In this document: positions 11,648-23,590 of the stretch, piece by piece
Numbering within the stretch: the first letter of the stretch is position 1
Layout: the number at the start of each line of letters is the position of its first letter
NCBI GenBank assembly: GCA_022393335.1
Contig: JAJEKB010021159.1
Span: 1,005,419-1,069,418 of the forward strand
Source: Macrotrachela quadricornifera
Taxonomy: Eukaryota; Rotifera; Eurotatoria; Philodinida; Philodinidae
Direction of reading: 5' to 3'
Length of the DNA stretch: 64,000 bases
The notes under the pieces: generated by a model
Database searches by the model: none
Told to the model about the DNA's origin: nothing
Seen by the model: the letters and a program-made list of their open reading frames with translations, nothing else
Translations under genes and position numbers: made by a program

Positions 11648-12556
11648 TAGACATGCGCCAGTTCCAGTTGACTGAGTCCCAGTCGGACTGGGTATTCGCT
11701 TAGCTCAATTATAAGTCATTGATCGACTAGTACTTTTTTTTCTTAATACATTATAATAATTTAAGTATGGGGTTGCCAAAGTGTCGATGCGAACTATGCT
11801 AGGTTATTCACGTAAACTTTGATATCAAGAGAATTTTCAATAGATGTCCTGTGTGATCGAATTGATCTTTCTAGAATTTAATCATTTTTTTCTTTTTTAC
11901 TCGAATCATTTTGATGATTATCTAAAAGTCAAATCACACTATTAGGTATGCTAATGCTTCTAGTAAAGTAAATGCACAATGGTTAGATCAAAACCGCTAG
12001 ACTTTATCAAAAGACATATCTCTAAAGTACCATCTAATCCCTTCAACTATAGTCCGAACGATTAAAAGTCCGAGTAAAAATTTGATTTTTTTTCGCTACG
12101 TAATATTCGTACAGAGTGACCTACCACCACCACTTATCTTGATGAGAGTAGGGGACGCACCACCTTGTACGAATATTACGTGGTCAAAAAAAATCAAATT
12201 TTTTTACTCGGACTTTTAATCGTTCGGACTATAGTTAATTTAGTTTTTGAAAAATAAGATGTCAATGTATAGATAGTTGCTGTATGTTATATATTAATGT
12301 ATCTTTATTTGTCATGAGAGAATCGTTGTCTTCGTATTTGTTAAATTGAAAAATAGCATTTGCTATACACAAAAATGACTGTCCAGGTCGAGAAATCCAA
12401 TATCGAAACCAATCGGATCTACGCATGTAATATTTGTTTTCGGTATCCGACTACGAAAGTACATAACTGAAGATAGCAGTATAGGTGCAGACCCAGTCCA
12501 ACTGGGTTCCAGTCAGAACAGGGACTCAGTTAGAACTGGAACTGGTGCATGTCTGC
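11648..12556. mobile_element. Non-autonomous TIR element, ~0.9 kb
   Basis: The left end tagacatgcgccagttccag is mirrored by ctggaactggtgcatgtct at the right end. The inverted similarity continues through actgagtccc and the cccagt(c/t) blocks for about 60 bp. The interior carries no transposase frame and is itself interrupted by a second, palindromic element. The class is unknown. Confidence 0.7.
12045..12236. repeat. Palindromic MITE nested in the 0.9 kb TIR element
   Basis: Arms of about 70 bp (12045-12114 and 12167-12236) are near-perfect inverse copies, starting aactatagtccgaacgatt and ending with its complement. A central hairpin loop contains two short inverse blocks. TA at the boundaries would suit a Tc1/mariner-type MITE. 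Lying wholly inside the larger TIR element, it must be the younger insertion. Confidence 0.85.
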
Positions 12557-13970
12557 ATGGAAGCTCTCGGAGATGTTCGATTACTTCGATCTGTGACACT
12601 GCTGGATATACTATACAGACCAGCTATTTTCGCCTGAATTTTGTGATTGTACCGGTGAATTACCCGCTGATGTTCTGGTGATTAATTCGAGAAGTTCATT
12701 CGGCTGTTTAGGGCCAGTCAAAAGAAGATCACCAGTTCCAAATGCTTCCAGTCCACTTTAAGGGTTTATTAGAGATGTCCCTCGAGAGATGATATAGGAT
12801 TCAGAACAGAGTTCATTATGGACCAAAAATTATACTAATAACTAGTAAATTAAACATGTTCTTCAATTTAAAAAGGATTCTACGCTAGACCTTTTTTACG
12901 AAAGCTGATATCATGTCTGCGAGGAAGAACGGCGGATTCCGACGGATCGTGTAATAATAAAGTTATTGAAGTGTATTGAAACCTACGAGAAATTACTGGC
13001 ACTTACTAATATTCATCAGAATTCATCAGAAACCAGTCAAGTGAACCAGAAATTCAATGAAAACCATTGTTTTTCGCAATAATCTGAAATGAATATGGAA
13101 AATGTAGAGTCTGGTGCATTCTATGGTACCAGAAGAACCACAAAACTTATTGAGCTCTATCGGTACCTTCATCACCTGAATCTACTTTTATATCTTATGA
13201 AACATTTTGGCGATAGCTTTCCTTATTTTCTCGTTTAGTTTTGATCAAAGAGGTTCGTAGTAGCGTGAACAGGCTAGACTGGAACTTGCGTGACCGATTT
13301 GAAATCAGCACCAAGCTTGATCCGGCTCATTGCCAATATGGGCTCATACTAATCATTGAGATGAGAACGGAATGACAGACATACACACATAAAACTTCTC
13401 ATTTCAATGTGAATAAAGAAGAAGACAAGCAACTAATTATTTATGGTGGATGAAAATGATAGCAAGAGGGTAAAGATGAAAGGGACAGTTGTCATGCAAA
13501 CAGTCCCGAAAAATACAGCCACATAAAACATTTTTAACATTAACCTTCTGTACCATCCCTAATTTGATATGTACCAACATCGAAACCTTTGGAATTGGGG
13601 TCAATTTTGGGTGTGAAGAGACTCGTGACACATGAAATGGACCGAAAACTCTCCCGACTGTGAAAGTTTCGACGATCATACATGTCCATCTCGAAGAATC
13701 AGAGAATTTATGGATGCGTTAACCGATACAAATTCCTTATCGTGGACTCAAAAGAAAACTTTGTAAAAGAAAATGAATCATTGCAGATCGTTTGTCCAGC
13801 CAGCTGGAGAAACTGGATCCATACCTGCTAAATCTCTAATATATCTCTCACATCTCGTACACCATTGCCACATCCAATAACTCATAAATATATGCTTAAT
13901 CATATCTCTAAAAAGTAAAAAAGAACTAACCCAAGAAAAATGTAATCGAAATTCGTCAGGAGTCTTAGTA
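12557..13970. other. No supportable gene
   Basis: No splice-supported or family-recognisable frame was seen. An 80-codon minus-strand frame at 13437-13679 resembles nothing recognisable and was not called. Confidence 0.45.
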
Positions 13971-13974
13971 CATG

Positions 13975-15070
13975 GGGCACTACAAAAATTTTGCAGCCGG
14001 TCCTTACGACAAATATTCAGAGACTGTTCTAAAGCTGTTAATATTGCGTTGCCGTCGTCGAACTGAATTCCGCATAGTTGATTTCTTGAGTTTTGGGGAT
14101 AAGAAGAAGTCGCAGCGACTTAGATCTGGAGAATATGAAGGATTTGGATATAATTCTACATGATTTTCGGTTAAAAATTCGTTGGTAATCCAAGCTCGAT
14201 ATGGTATTGCATAATCATCATGAACAATGAGACCTCGAAGACCGTTCCTTGATCATCGTTCTTATACAGTTTTGAAGACTTGTGATAGACAGGTGTTGAT
14301 ATACCAGCTTGTATCTAGTGTTATATCAGTTTCTAATGGTACCGCCTTGATTAAACTAGATTTCATAGAGAAAACAGCCACCATTCTTTTGCCTGAACTT
14401 TTGTTGCGATGAACTTTGGTTGGACGTGGATCAGTTATTGACACCGAAACTTTTGATTGCTCTTTTGTTTCTGGGTCATAATGATAGAACCAAGATTCAT
14501 CCCCAATCATAATGTCAAATATACGACGGGATTGACCTTCTTCGAATCTTTTCCGCGAGTGACGGCAAAAATCAATACGCCACTGTTTCTGGTCATCAGT
14601 TAACTGATGTGGCACCCATCGAGCACAAACTTTGCGTGGCTTCAAATTATCATGAATAATTGAATATATTGCTGGCGAATGAATACCTAAGATGTCTTCT
14701 ATCTGTTTGTATGTTGAATGAGGATTATTTTCAATTATTGTTCGTACAGCATCTATTGTCTCTTCGTTGATAGATGTTCGAGGACGACCTGGACGAGCAG
14801 CATCTTCAGCATTAAAATTATTCCGCTGGAATTCATGAAACCAACGGAGGACTGTGGTGTCACAAGGTGCTTGTTCCTCTATGCTTGCACCAAACGAGCA
14901 TGGCTATCGTTGTATGTTAAACCAATTTTCCAGTCATATAAAATCATAGTGCAAAATTGTTCACGTGAGAGTTTAAAACTCGTATCGAAAATGATGTGAG
15001 GATGATTCGAAAGAAATGGAAACAAAATTGCAACGATAGGTAATCCGTGGAAGTCTGAAACTTTGCGCAT
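13975..15070 (-). pseudogene. Decayed mariner transposase (D,D34D)
   Basis: Reading the minus strand across frame breaks gives a mariner layout. The N-terminal helix-turn-helix region (about 15070-14880, KLSREQFCTMILYDWKIG) is followed after a frameshift near 14880 by VLRWFHEFQRNNFNAED...RPGRPRTS and the second HTH. Then comes ARWVPHQLTDDQK...GDESWFYHYDPETK (first catalytic Asp), a break near 14262, and VHDD...YSPDLSRCDFF. The second and third Asp are separated by 34 residues, diagnostic of mariner. At least two frameshifts or stops make it inactive. TIRs were not located. Confidence 0.85.
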
Positions 15071-15480
15071 AATTCCAAATATGTTTAGTCATTATAATAG
15101 AATAGATGTCCTCAAATTACGGCTTCTAGAAGAGCCGAGCGCAAAAACTTTGGTGGTGCCCTACGTACCTTACAAAAATTCCGTCTGATTATATCGTAAC
15201 TCAATTGCCGGATTTCCGTACCGGCATGAAATCAATCAGCAAAGGGAAGAAATCCGAGTTTAGGATATTTATTGGTTTTGGAGATTTAAAAGTACCTTCT
15301 GGGAATTCTGTACCGATTTTAAGTTAATCGACAGAAAGTAAGATGTATGAGTTAAGAGAACCTATTACGTCCCAGACTCGAAAGGAAGTCATAAGAATTT
15401 TATGTGATTTAATCATATTTCACTTTCAGAAATTCCATATTGTAGTTATCTGAATTAGTACTCAAAAAGATATTTTAGTT

Positions 15481-15589
15481 TAGGTATGCACCGAACCCAA
15501 GCGTATGACACTATATTCGGCCCCGAACTCGAACGTAGGACACAAGACCCGCACCCGAACGTATACCGTTCGGGTTCGGTACATGCCTA
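15481..15589. repeat. 109 bp GC-rich TIR element
   Basis: The left end taggtatgcaccgaaccc is mirrored by gggttcggtacatgccta with two mismatches. The interior contains further partial copies of the gaacg motif. It is a minimal MITE with no coding capacity. Confidence 0.65.
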
Positions 15590-17705
15590 TCTCTGGTAAG
15601 GAAAGATTTCTGAATTTTGAGACTGATTTCGCAATGATCAGCATCACAGATATATTCTCACTTGTAAGATTTCACGTCTTATAGATCTTTTTCGTGCCGA
15701 AAGCTCTGAGCCATCATTGATGCTCTTCTCTCGAGTTTTCTGATGTGAGATCTGGACCGATATCGGTACTAGATCCATTTTGTATATTTTACCATAAGTG
15801 ACAAAGAGCTTTCACTCGAAATCGTTTCTATGCGATACTAGAGAGGACATTCTCGTTGTGTGCTCGACAAGAGAACTGTTTTATGCTTCACAAAAGAAAG
15901 ACCCTGTGAGATTTGAGACAGCTATAAAAAATGCATCTATGATCGGCAAAGAACTTTAGAAAAATTACAAGACGACGGTGCTGGCCCTCCAAAATGTTTA
16001 AGTATCGTCTCACGCTATCCTTTTTTTTGTGTAAATGATAACTAATATCGAACTGCTACACGCTCATTGTAAATGAGAAATTGAAATGCGTTTGGAAAAC
16101 AATGCTTCTTCTATACTTTTATTCGTTTTGTATTTAAATATGCAGTTATTCGAGAAAATGCTTACTGTCTTCACTTCTGTAAAGGAAAAATAGAAAATGG
16201 TAAATATCAGGTTTTGTCCTGCTTTTTTTCTACATGTATTTCAAGAACATTTTAAAACAGCTGCTACAATATTAGTAACTCATTGAGACGATGAGAAGAG
16301 AAGAAAATGCAGAAGGATAGATGAGAACTTGTTTAAAATTAATATAGAAAAACACCAGGAAGTCATTTGCTTATTTTTAAAAATGTCATATTGAAAAGGA
16401 CTAAATAAAGACAATTTTATGTTTTAGAATTGTAGTGTGGCTGAAGCAAAAAGCGAGTTCGATAAAAAATTTTTTGTTGACGAGCAGGATAATCACTAAA
16501 CCAAACTTTTTTTTCTATCGATCGTTTTGAATTTATTTCTGGTTATCTGCATGATTTTATTCCAAAACAAAGCAATTCATCATAGTGTATTGGATGTATT
16601 AGAATATCTCGTACAAGCATTACTAGCAGATTAGGTACATAGTTTCAGTGTACAAGCCTACAAATAGATTCGCAGTTACATCAGTTAATCTTTTTCCAAT
16701 ATATGACCAGAAAGATAAAACTTATAGCAACATTGAAGGGTGCTACGATAATAAAACAAGGCTTTAGGTCAATTCCTGTAGTGATTAATAGGTAGTTATA
16801 AATAGTGAAGGTATTAATGCCATTAATATAGGACAACAAACGTGATGACCCGCTCAGATCGATTTTCCTATGGATTCGATCCGGTCAAATCGCGATCGGT
16901 ATTTCAGTAATAAGAAAAAGTCCTACAAACTAAATATATGTTACACTCATATCTATATTACACTTTCTGATTTTCGAGACATTTATGAATACAATAGAAA
17001 ACTTAAAGATAATGTTTCTATGTAGCAAACGGGGACAAATGAGAACATTATAATATAATTGAAAGAAAAAAAAATTTATAATTGCTTGACTGATTTCTAT
17101 CAGAATTTCTTTTCCATTTTCTAAAGATTTCCTCTATTAAAAGTATTTTTCTTATTTCTTCTATTATCATCATTAACAACACTGGAAGTCATACTTTTAT
17201 TCCATGGTGCGCTAATAACGATAAGAAATCTTTCCCAGCAGCTGTTTAATTAACGTTATTTCACATTTCATATTTTGTTTTTATCGTAAAATAGAAATGA
17301 ATCACAGAATATTCTTATTGATTACAGTGAGCCTAAACTAAATTTCCCCTCTATGTATATTTTTACTTTTAACGATTATAGTTTGCTTTTTTGAAATAAT
17401 ATATATAATTAATTATATAAACTAGCAGAAGTATCCGATGAAAAGAGAAAAAGGTTAAAGTTTCGCAGCTTCCACCCGATTTTTTCTGCCGTGCATGATA
17501 CGTCTTCTATAGGACTGTTTTCGCCGTGGGTGAGCCATCTTCAACAAAAATTTCCCGCCTTGTGTGAAATCCCTGCCATAGGACGTTTCTCACCTCACCT
17601 GGAACCTCTTGTACAGAACTCTTTTCCCCAGACTTAAGCTAACATCCTCACTCACGTCTACCCTAGACACAACTACTCGAATTGACAAGTGAGCAAAATC
17701 GTGAT
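15590..17705. other. No gene seen
   Basis: AT-rich intergenic sequence of about 2.1 kb without a recognisable frame, repeat array or RNA gene. Confidence 0.45.
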
Positions 17706-18185
17706 CTCTTACGACATGGATGAAGTTTCACGCACACCTCTCTCTCTCTCTCTCTCACCACCGGTGATCCTGCGGACTCTCTTTAGCACTCAAGGAACTG
17801 ACGCGGAAAGTTCTGTGACGCTATCTCGCACGATGACTAAATATATAGCGAACGGATTCATCAGAATTTAGATCCATATTGATTGGAGTGAAATTTCACC
17901 CAGCTCCCCTCACAATGGGTAGTGGTTCTAACCCCTTGTCAATCTTCCCTTGGACCTAGGGAGGCGCTATGGAAAGTGTAGTGACATTAGCTAAAACGGA
18001 GACCGAATGCATTAGCAATAACTACTGTTTTCCATCACCTGGATGGGATTTCATCCAGCCTCTCCTCTTCCGCTCCAGTTGGTGGTTCCAATCTAACGTT
18101 GACCTTCCTTGGGACCTATGGTCGTAGTGTGGAAAGTTTGGTGACGCTAGCTTCTATGGGGACTGAATGCATAACGAACAGACAA
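17706..18185. repeat. Three imperfect tandem copies of a ~155-165 bp unit
   Basis: Copies begin at about 17706, 17880 and 18036. Each has 'gatg(g)ga(g)(t)ttcac/tc' near its start, a 'gg(a)cct' block in the middle and 'ggaaagt(t/g)(t/c)(t/g)gtgac' followed by 'gaatgcat' or its variant near its end. A (TC)n microsatellite sits in the first copy. The block ends just where a duplicated piece of the first membrane-protein gene begins. Confidence 0.65.
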
Positions 18186-18213
18186 ACATTCTTCTTTATA
18201 TACATTTGTATAT

Positions 18214-18460
18214 GGAAGATAAGCATGGTTATATTGAGAATAATAGAAATGAATGTATGTTGCGAAGCATAAATATAATACAAACATAGAAACAATATCT
18301 ATACAACGTCTGAGTAAATAGAACATTAATAAGCCAATATCAGTGAAGATCAAATGAAATTATCGAAAAAATATTGTCATAAATCTTCTCATTGTTGTGG
18401 TGTAACACGACAACGATTTTTTAGTTTCTTGAATATTTTAACAAGATATGGTGAGATTAA
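18214..18460 (-). pseudogene. Duplicated C-terminal fragment of the two-TM gene
   Basis: This segment matches 471-720 of the window at high identity, covering the 3' flank and the last coding part of copy 1. On the minus strand it encodes LISPYLVKIFKKLKN with the tail CRVTPQQ (RVTPEQ in copy 1) and the stop. The coding sequence is cut at a TTAA by a piggyBac-type element, and no continuation was found on the far side, so it is a dead fragment. Confidence 0.85.
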
Positions 18461-19299
18461 CACATTCACCACGATGGGGTCCAACGGTGGACCCCACTAT
18501 ATTTTAACAAGAAACTTAACAGAAAAACGCTTTCTTTTCTTTTATTCTCAGGCGGAAGGTCACACATAATGTGCGATCTGCTTTGCTTTCCTTATTTTCA
18601 AAATCTTTTGTTACATAGCATAATGCTTCTCGTTAAAACAATCAAGACAAAAAAATTTGTTACAATCAGAACAGAAAGTTTTTATTCTCTTTGTTGTTGA
18701 ATGACACGCTTCTCTTGCTTGTTGTTCTCTATTTTTCTCGTAACAACCAACACAGCGTCTTCGGACATCGTAGTTAGATCCTTTCTTTTCTTCGAGCTTG
18801 TGATCGGCTGGTTTGCGCTTCAAATGATTTGTTGATTGTTGTCTCGGACCAGGTTTCAGCTTTTCGAACGGCATACCAAGTAGTAAAGATTGAACAAGAC
18901 TTTTCCGAAACTGTAAAATGGTCGTTTTGTTTGCAGCGTAGTGTGCCTTGTATATCAAATAGCTATTTACTATTGCTGTATCAAAAACCAATTTAAATGC
19001 TCCCTTTCGATACCACTTTATTGATCGTCTGAGACACGTGTAATAGGCTGACAGTTGATCAGACAGATCAGTACCTTGTCGTCCTTCATTATAATCTAGC
19101 ACTACTTGTGGCTTCATGATGGGTTCATTTTCACTATTGGTATTTCCAAAAGAAACGGTAGCGAGGACATTCGTCGTCGCTAACACTTTTATCCGTAGAT
19201 AGTGAAAAGGTTACTACATGCATTTATTAGAGGTTAACTTTTGACAGGAATGGATATTTCAAAGATATTTCTTAAGAAAACTGAATCGTGGTGAATGTG
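18461..19299 (-). mobile_element. Internally deleted piggyBac element (839 bp) with transposase C-terminus
   Basis: TTAA at 18457-18460 and 19300-19303 flanks perfect 14 bp TIRs, cacattcaccacga ... tcgtggtgaatgtg. This is the TTAA target duplication expected of piggyBac. The subterminal ggggtccaacggtggacccc is nearly palindromic. Inside, minus-strand frame 19186-18611 (191 codons) keeps only the C-terminal part of the transposase: VLDYNEGRQGTDLSDQ with the last catalytic Asp, and a C-terminal cysteine-rich domain (RRCVGCYEKN...TFCSDCNKFFCLDCF). The N-terminal half with the first two catalytic Asp is missing, so it is non-autonomous. Confidence 0.92.
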
Positions 19300-19303
19300 T
19301 TAA

Positions 19304-20877
19304 AGATTATTATTTTCTAGTCATTATGTGAGACAAGACTTGAAAATACTCACGCATATAACATACTATTGATAAATTCCAAGAACGTCATTTTTTCCTA
19401 CAAGCGGAATCTGAATATACTGTATAAGTCAAACCATATTCTCTTCTGTATTCATTCTCTTTTGAAACAAATTCATACTATCCATGATTCTCATTAGAAG
19501 TGAATCACATTAAGTTGCACGTTGTTTCGTTTCTTACTTTTTAAATTTGAACTTCGGCTACGATGATTCACTTGTTGTCTTCTATTCTTTGCTCATATCT
19601 AGACTTGAACAGCTAGCAAAAACCACCTGGAAGAATCTGAACTACCACTACCAACTTCATATGATAGTCTCACAATCAGCACTTCAATGAAAATCCCGTC
19701 ATTATAAAACCATTCTTTTCTTTAAGAAGCCCTTCCTTTACCTACAAAACTATGTACAAATTTTGCAAAACTGTTAATGCCTTTCAATTCCCCCACCCTG
19801 GAAAGTCTTTGGTCGAACTTAATAAAGAACCATTACTTTTTTTTAAAACTCTTCCTTTATCGAAAAAAAATATTTAAAAAACGTTGAAAAACTAATGCTA
19901 CCATTCGATTCCCGATCCCGAAAATCTTTCAGCAAACTTTAAGCGTCGGGTTGTCCTAAAAGTTGTGATTCTTTCATAGGTTTTTTCTAAGGACATGTTT
20001 TTTTTTTATCTTTGGCCTCGACGACAATCAAGCTAACAAACTATCTTTATTAATGTGACTCTCGCTGCAGTCAAGGGAATATCGATGACAAGCTTTAATC
20101 GGTCCGAACAACTCCACGTTTCAGCTTTACAACAGTCGCATTATTAATGTCCCAAAAAACGGTTCCTATAAACACCTCCCCATTTCCCTGTTTCTCCACT
20201 GTTGTGTTGGTAAAACATCCTGGTGTTCGAGTCAATCTGAGATTATCAAGGGTGCTCTACAAAAATCCTCACAGCATCTCCCACGATTATCCGTGAAATA
20301 AGCGTGTTAACATTTCGTGTAATCTAATCGGCTGTTACAAAAAGGTTCCAACCAATCAAATTTCCAGACGACTTTTCTCCAACAAGGTAAGGTCGGACCA
20401 TACGGTTGTTCGGGCCAATTTGGGGTTATCAAGAATGCTCTAGAAAAATCGTCACAGGATCTCACGGTTATCCGCTTGAACATCCAAGAGTACCTCCCAA
20501 TAGTAGCATTTGACGACTTAAGGGTACCCCCAATATATAAGTAGTTGAGATCGTATCGATTCTACAAAAGCTGTGTTTTGATTGGTCGAAAAAATTGACC
20601 AATCAGAGCGCGGACAAACTGACGAACAATTTCCGTTGCCAATACTCATCCTTTCAGGATTGAGAATATTTCTATCGAATTCTTAAGAAGAATATCCACT
20701 AAAAAGATAGAAGCACTATTTTTCTTAAAATCAGATTATTTTTAGTGAGACAAACTTATTTTCAAAATACCGTATTTCGGCATATCTCAAAGTTCATCAT
20801 TATATGAGTTTTTTTAATTGATTTTAATGAAAAACAAATTCTTTTTAGAATAAGTTTTTTTTTGATCAACTCATATG
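19304..20877. other. Intergenic, with one degenerate direct repeat
   Basis: No gene was recognised. About 20205-20293 and 20388-20472 are diverged direct copies, both with 'ttatcaag(g/a)(g/a)tgctcta(c/g)aaaaatc(c/g)tcacag'. The remainder is AT-rich. Confidence 0.5.
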
Positions 20878-22463
20878 TTAACCGGAATTGACTTGAGCAT
20901 TGAGTTCTTGTTTGGTCTTCTGCCGAAATACGTTCAATCCATCGTACTCATTGTTTCCCCAATAAAAAATAAGTGCCATCTGTGTTGCACCTGTTCCATA
21001 TGGGTAGTAGACCTGATAGTTGAATGTATTATTCAAACCACCTTTCTGATCTGCTACGAGGATCATATTCTGTTCGTTTGGCTTGACAGTGTTGCGAAGA
21101 ACCGTATTACCAGAGGCATATGAAACAGCGATTTCTCCACCACCAGTGCGCTTACCATCATTGTGTTCGAGTCGATTGTTCTCAAAGGAGCTGTTAGTTA
21201 CACGACCACGACTATAAAGTAGCATTAATTTTTATTTTTCAATAGCATTCATGAGTGACTTACTTGGCATCATATCCCCCAAAGGCTAGACCCCATTTAT
21301 CATTATCATGAAGATAGTTTTGTCGAACAATCATTTTTGTAGCTATACGACCCTTGTTTTCCGCCCCAATTTCTACTCCCATATCCGAATGATGCACTTC
21401 ATTAAATTCTATGGTGATATTTGATCCTCCGTCCACATAGATACCCGCCGCACTCGAGTCATATACAGAATGAATATTCCACACAGTATTATTGGCACAT
21501 CGGCCTGAACGAGCTCCTAGACTACTCATTCCATCCTCTCCACCTGATCAACAAAAGAGCACAACAAATAAAGCTTTTTTCTCAAACATCACTTGAAAAG
21601 TATTCGAACACATACCGATAAAGTCGATACCGATATTATTCATATTGTATACTCGATTATTAGTTATTTCAAATTGTTCGACGTTACCATTTAGTGTCAG
21701 AGCTTCACTCCAGGCTGGTTCACAATCATGTAATGTACAATTATCAATGATCAACTGTCGACGACTTGTTACCTGATTTCTATTGTAGACAGTGATAGCC
21801 ATGGCTCCACCTGATTGTCCACCTCCACGAATATTATAGATAAGCAAATTGCGAAGCTCTTTGAATATATAATAGATTTCAATCAGTAACATCGAAATAT
21901 TTGAAGATACTTACCAACGTTTGTTCCACCACCAACAATTCTCACCCCACTACATTCTGTTGCATTCAGCTCCCTCAATTCGAGATTGACGAAGCGAAGG
22001 TAGCTCTTGTCTTGCATGTAGATTAAATTTAATGTCCCATCAGCCGATAAGACTTTGGCTTGTTTGCCTGAAATAACAGATCGATTGTTCGATATCAAAC
22101 TAGTGAATGTAATGGGCCCATCATTTGCATTGCCTTGCATGTTAATTGTTACTGTTTCGTAATAGATTCCAGGACCAATGTAAACAGTAGAACCAGGTGT
22201 CGCTGAATTAGCTGCCTTTTGTATAGTGAGCCACGCGGTTGCTTCACTTGAACCATTATTATTGTCCTTACCAGATTTCATCACATAGTATGATTTGCTC
22301 GTCACTACAAAGAAATATCGATCAATATTGAAGTCTTCTAGATCTTTCTTATACTCGATTACAGACATCAAATGAGATAATTCAAATTTGAATTCTGGTG
22401 CATACCTGTTTGGATCAAAAGCAGAACATGGACAAGACAAACAATTTGCAGCTGAGTGATCAT
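20878..22463 (-). CDS. Secreted right-handed parallel beta-helix protein (pectate-lyase-like fold)
   Basis: Five exons: 22463-22406, 22304-21915, 21858-21616, 21543-21264 and 21211-20878. All introns are GT-AG, 51-101 bp, with matching phases (1,1,1,2), giving 434 residues. The ATG exon encodes a signal peptide (MITQLQIVCLVHVLLLIQ). Exon 2 has the hallmark start of bacterial and fungal beta-helix proteins, SGKDNNNGSSEATAWLTIQK followed by AANSATPGSTVYIGPGIYYE. Coils rich in N-x-I/V and GxxI then repeat (ITNNRVYNMNNIGIDFIG, ITIEFNEVHHSDMGVEIG). The family binds or cleaves polysaccharides outside the cell; no catalytic set could be assigned, so the substrate is unknown. A bacterial or fungal origin followed by intron gain is plausible but is inference. 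Confidence 0.85.
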
Positions 22464-23590
22464 GGTGAAATCAATCAACGTAAATGCCAGCACACAGTTA
22501 TGTTGTTTTTTTTATATTATGTGCGTACTTTGTCAACAGGAGTCCAAATAAATAGTCGTACTGTTTTCTTTTCTGCAGTTACCTGTTTTGATAACACTCT
22601 AAACCATGCGTTATAATAGGGTTTTCATCGTAAATGCTGCATATTGTGAGGGAAGTGGGCGCGAATATGCATCGAAAGAGAAAAGAAAAGGGTCGAGTAT
22701 CACTAAGAGCGATTTATTTAGCAAAAATACTAGAAATCAATACAGAACCAATTTAAAATAAATTGTTTTTATTGAAATATATGCGTTCAAGCATAACATT
22801 AAAATAAAAAATACAGGGAAAATATACATTTATCATGGTCATGTTTCATTACTAATAATTGAAAACGAAAAGAAAAAACGCATTCGAGCATGACATTAAA
22901 TAAAAAATATAGGCAAAATATACAATTATCATAATGATACTTCAATACTGACAGAAGGAAATGAAAAGAGAAAATGTATACGTCATACTAACATAAAAAT
23001 ATTCATCATATCTTAGATATTTTATTTGCCATAAATCAACTCATTTATAATGTTCTTGTGTAAACAGCAAGATGAACAAGGATTTTAATCCGATTTCTTG
23101 CTCTGATTAATATACTCTATACACATCTGCGAATAAAAACAGAATGAAAGAAAAAACACTGATAGTTATGGTTAATAACATGTGTATGTATGAAAGGAAA
23201 CACAATTGATATATATGGATAATGTCTTCAACACACTTGCTATATGGTGCGTGTTACTTGCGCATCATAATCCTTCAGATGCGTTTATTCTTTTTTTCTC
23301 TCTCTTCGCCTTTCTGAAAGGAGAAAAAGCATCCTTATTAAATCATGATATATGAGAAAGAAAGAGATCGAAGAAGAAAGAATGTATGTATTTTCTGGTT
23401 TGAATGACGAAGCCATGAAGAGAGAAGAGAAAAGCATTAACAATGTTTCTCTGTAGATAATCGTTATGTTAGTTATATTTTCTCGCTTATTCTGTTGAAA
23501 ATATCTACCCCTTCCCCCCGTGTCGAATTTCTACAAGTGTATATCTGTATAAACTATAGTATTTTATTTTCCTAAACAATTATCTACAAC
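22464..23590. other. No gene seen
   Basis: AT-rich sequence upstream of the beta-helix gene. It contains two diverged direct copies of a roughly 110 bp stretch (about 22775-22880 and 22880-22990: 'gcat(a/g)acattaaa(a)taaaaaatata/caggcaaaatatac'). No coding potential was recognised. Confidence 0.5.

Noticed and set aside
13437..13679. 80-codon minus-strand frame as a gene
   Set aside because: No recognisable domain, no splice signals and no neighbour support; consistent with a chance frame.
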